In this document: one piece after another, positions 5,895 to 7,657 of the stretch
How positions within the stretch are numbered: the stretch's first letter is position 1
Layout of the letters: each line of letters opens with the position of its first letter
NCBI GenBank assembly: GCA_937935205.1
Contig: CALGXU010000462.1
Coordinates: 1-7,657 of the forward strand
From: an uncultured Rothia sp.
GTDB lineage: Bacteria > Actinomycetota > Actinomycetes > Actinomycetales > Micrococcaceae
DNA: 7,657 nucleotides
Direction: 5' to 3'
Notes under the pieces: generated by a model
The model's input: only the letters and a program-made list of their open reading frames with translations
Told to the model about the DNA's origin: nothing
The model's database searches: none
Position numbers and translations under genes: made by a program

Positions 5895-7130
5895 TTATGC
5901 GCTGAGTTGGAGTGGGGTGTCCTCCTGCCCGGTGGGTTGTGGTGTGAGTCGTGATTTGGTGAGGATGTCGAGGCTGAGGTAGCGTCGGCCTTCGGCCCAT
6001 TCGTCGTTTTGTTCGGCGAGGACGGCTCCGACTAGGCGGATGATTGCTTGTCGGTTGGGGAAGATTCCCACGGTGTCGGTGCGGCGGCGGATTTCGCGGT
6101 TGAGGCGTTCGTTGGGGTTGTTGGACCAGATCTGGGTCCACACCCCGGTGGGGAAGGACGCGAACGCGAGGACGTCTGCCCTGGCTTGATCGAGGTGATC
6201 ACACACGGCGGGGAGCTTGTCGTGGACGTAGTCCAAGAGCCGGTCGTATTGAGCGTTGACCGATGCCGCGTCGGGCTGGTCATACACCGAGTGCAGCATC
6301 GCTTTGACAGCGGGCCATAGTGCTTTGGGGGTGACGGACATGAGATTAGCGGCGTAGTGGGTACGGCATCGTTGCCAGGTGGCTCCGGGTAGGTTGGCGG
6401 CGATGGCCTCAACCAGGCCCAGATGGGCATCACTGGTGACCAGGCGCACGCCGGTCAGGCCTCGGGCGACCAGGTCGGCGAAGAACTCCTTCCAGGCTGG
6501 AGCGGTCTCGCTGGTGGACACGCGCACCCCCAGCACTTCGCGGTGTCCGTCATTGTTGACTCCGGTGGCAACCAGAACCGCGCACGAGACGACGCGTCCT
6601 CCTTCGCGTACTTTCATGGTCAGTGCGTCAGCGGCGACGAAGGTGAAAGGCCCGGCATCGTGGAGGGGCCGGTTGCGGAACTGGTCCACGTGTTCGTCGA
6701 GGTCTGTTGCCATCCGTGAGACCTGGGACTTGGACAGTCCTGTGATCCCCAGGGTTTTGACGAGCTTGTCCATACGGCGCGTGGATACTCCTGCCAGGTA
6801 GCAGTCAGCGACCACTGTGATCAACGCGGTTTCACAGCGTTTGCGCCGTTGCAGTAACCATTCTGGGAAGTAGGTGCCTGAGCGCAGCTTGGGGATCGCC
6901 ACGTCGATGGTGCCGACCCTGGTGTCCAGGGGCCGGTAGCGATACCCGTTGCGCCTGGTGTGACGCTGCGGATCTTGTTGACCCCACTGGGCCCCGCACA
7001 CCGCATCAGCGTCCGCTGATAGCAACGCGTTAATGACGTGCTGGAGCAAGGAACGCATCAAATCTGGGGATGCCTGGGACAACGCCTCGCCAAGCATGCC
7101 AGCAGGGTCGATAATATGAGGAGCGGTCAT
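5895..7130 (-). CDS. IS256-family (Mutator-like) DDE transposase
   Basis: This encodes 411 residues, full length for the family. It is expected to act as the RNase-H-fold transposase that cuts the element ends and joins them through a circular intermediate. Catalytic residues are in the expected order and context: Asp168 in AADALTMKVREGG, Asp234 in VTSDAHLGL, and Glu341 in NNPNERLNREIRRR, close to the positions known for S. aureus IS256 (about 167, 233, 341). The family's C-x2-H motif is present in WQRCRTHYAANLM (Cys255, His258), and TDTVGIFPN follows the Glu. The N-terminal HTRRNGYRYR and SKSQVSRM helix-turn-helix-like segment should bind the terminal repeats. The ATG has GGAGG seven bases upstream (7142-7138). 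No frameshift or internal stop is seen, so it is probably functional. Confidence 0.97.
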   Translation of the reverse strand: MTAPHIIDPAGMLGEALSQASPDLMRSLLQHVINALLSADADAVCGAQWGQQDPQRHTRRNGYRYRPLDTRVGTIDVAIPKLRSGTYFPEWLLQRRKRCETALITVVADCYLAGVSTRRMDKLVKTLGITGLSKSQVSRMATDLDEHVDQFRNRPLHDAGPFTFVAADALTMKVREGGRVVSCAVLVATGVNNDGHREVLGVRVSTSETAPAWKEFFADLVARGLTGVRLVTSDAHLGLVEAIAANLPGATWQRCRTHYAANLMSVTPKALWPAVKAMLHSVYDQPDAASVNAQYDRLLDYVHDKLPAVCDHLDQARADVLAFASFPTGVWTQIWSNNPNERLNREIRRRTDTVGIFPNRQAIIRLVGAVLAEQNDEWAEGRRYLSLDILTKSRLTPQPTGQEDTPLQLSA

Positions 7131-7222
7131 CGTTGTGCCTCCAAATCATTTCGAGTCAGAAGTAGAAGAGCTTTCTCGAAGGATCACACGGTGACCGCAC
7201 CCATCACAAGCAACGGGCCGAT

Positions 7223-7251
7223 CACCACACGGTTACACCACTATGCGGGAC
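7223..7251 (-). repeat. Right terminal inverted repeat of the IS256-family element
   Basis: The partner of the left end, with the conserved block TTACACCACT (7233-7242). It lies upstream of the transposase start; the roughly 80 bp between 7142 and 7223 should hold the transposase promoter, for which I see no clear hexamers. Confidence 0.75.
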
Positions 7252-7262
7252 GCTACTCTTTC

Positions 7263-7540
7263 ACCGCTTAGTTACCGCCTGTTTGAGGCTAAGCGGTATA
7301 TCGAAAACGTTGGTATATCAGTCAAAACATGGTGTGTTGCCGCCTCTACCGCCTAATTTCTAAAAAGTGTACACGCGAGTGTTCATCTTCCTACATATGC
7401 GTGTGTATATATAAAAGTTTTCGGTTTTAGGCGGTGAAGGCGGTAAAGGGTTGGGATTCGGTTGAGATACGAGGGAAAATGCTATACCGCTTTTGCATTT
7501 TCAGGCGGTAAACAGCCGGTATCAACGCCGATTAGGCGGT
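7263..7540. repeat. Iteron-like array, core (A)GGCGGT(A/G)AA
   Basis: ACCGC/GCCGCC copies (motif on the - strand) occur at 7263, 7274, 7339, 7348 and 7486. AGGCGGT or AGCGGT copies (+ strand) occur at 7292, 7429, 7438, 7503 and 7534. Two close pairs, both spaced 9 bases (7339/7348 inverted and 7429/7438 direct), face each other across the AT-rich centre at 7355-7428. The arrangement suggests cooperative binding of one protein, such as a replication initiator or repressor. Confidence 0.65.
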
Positions 7541-7589
7541 GAAAATCCTCCTCTGCAACCTCCCTCCCACGAGATCATGCACGAGCGAA

Positions 7590-7648
7590 GATAGTCATAC
7601 GCCCCGAAGGGGCGTTGGATGATAGTCCTCGATGTTGGGTGATAGTCC
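7590..7648. repeat. Phased direct repeats, GTTGGRTGATAGTCC
   Basis: Two 15-base copies at 7614-7628 and 7634-7648 differ at one base and start 20 bases apart. The GATAGTC core also occurs at 7590-7596, 31 bases before the next core. Spacings near two and three helical turns put them on one face of the DNA. The array may continue beyond the window end. Confidence 0.6.
7599..7615. repeat. Short GC-rich hairpin
   Basis: ACGCCCC (7599-7605) and GGGGCGT (7609-7615) form a perfect 7-base stem with a GAA loop, a very stable hairpin. No T-run follows on the + strand. It lies between two GATAGTC repeat copies and may be part of the same control region. Confidence 0.5.
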
Positions 7649-7657
7649 CCCCCTCCC

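Larger units (their letters stand above)
5852..7251 (-). mobile_element. Complete IS256-family insertion sequence
   Basis: The element spans 1,400 bp, normal for the family, with one transposase gene. The ends are imperfect inverted repeats: 17 of 22 outer bases match between GTCCTGTGGAGTGGTGTAA... on the left and the reverse complement of ...TTACACCACTATGCGGGAC on the right. The flanks CAGGTCAA (5844-5851) and GCTACTCT (7252-7259) do not match, so no 8-bp target duplication is seen. The element may therefore have taken part in a deletion or recombination after insertion, or the ends are off by some bases. Both ends and the transposase look intact, so it may still be active. Confidence 0.85.
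7252..7657. other. Gene-free control region of the element (to the window end)
   Basis: No credible reading frame is present on either strand in these 406 bases. The segment holds an array of GCGGT-core motifs (7263-7540), an AT-rich stretch with CATATG and TATATATA-like sequence (about 7355-7428), a small GC hairpin and a second family of 15-base repeats. This density of short repeated words is typical of a replication origin or a multi-operator promoter region of a plasmid-like or integrative element. Confidence 0.6.

Noticed and set aside
7263..7657. CRISPR array
   Set aside because: The repeats are 7-15 bases, occur in both orientations and are irregularly spaced, without uniform 30-40 base spacers.

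Overview
This looks like a chromosomal stretch from a high-GC actinobacterium, most likely Micrococcales. The PspA N-terminus, the SLH-anchored surface protein and the order (possible TPM-type tail)-pspA are what I would expect of a Rothia-like organism. The genus is inferred from memory of protein style and was not checked by a search.

Left part (1-3646), ordinary host genes. The window opens with the Gly/Ser-rich tail of a protein ending at 57. Next comes a complete pspA (PspA/IM30 membrane-stress protein, + strand), which meets a convergent gene across a perfect 20-bp-arm terminator. That gene (813 aa, - strand) encodes an exported protein with two tandem alpha/beta-hydrolase (esterase-like) domains and C-terminal S-layer-homology repeats, so it is probably displayed on the cell surface.

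Middle part (3647-4918), about 1.25 kb without a convincing gene. It has an AT-rich section with a perfect 11-bp-arm palindrome, a C-rich section with five copies of a degenerate 12-base repeat, and a purine-rich section.

Right part (4919-7657), an integrated, rearranged mobile element. Its edge is marked by a 3' half of an initiator-type tRNA (- strand) followed by a strong terminator, the classical scar of integration into a tRNA 3' end. About 140 bp inside lies the last 35 codons of a tyrosine recombinase, with its box-II His and catalytic Tyr, a gene too short to appear as a normal ORF. The rest of that integrase is gone. In its place is a complete protoglobin gene (haem-binding gas-ligand globin) with its own near-consensus promoter. 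The promoter's -35 box ends at the base next to a complete IS256-family insertion sequence (5852-7251, intact DDE transposase, imperfect terminal inverted repeats, no visible target duplication). Beyond the IS is a gene-free region with about ten GCGGT-core motifs around an AT-rich centre, then phased 15-bp repeats, which looks like a replication origin or multi-site operator of the element.

The most noteworthy reading is that a protoglobin gene travels beside an IS256-family element within a tRNA-integrated island whose integrase it has truncated, next to an iteron-rich control region. The island should continue to the right of the window.
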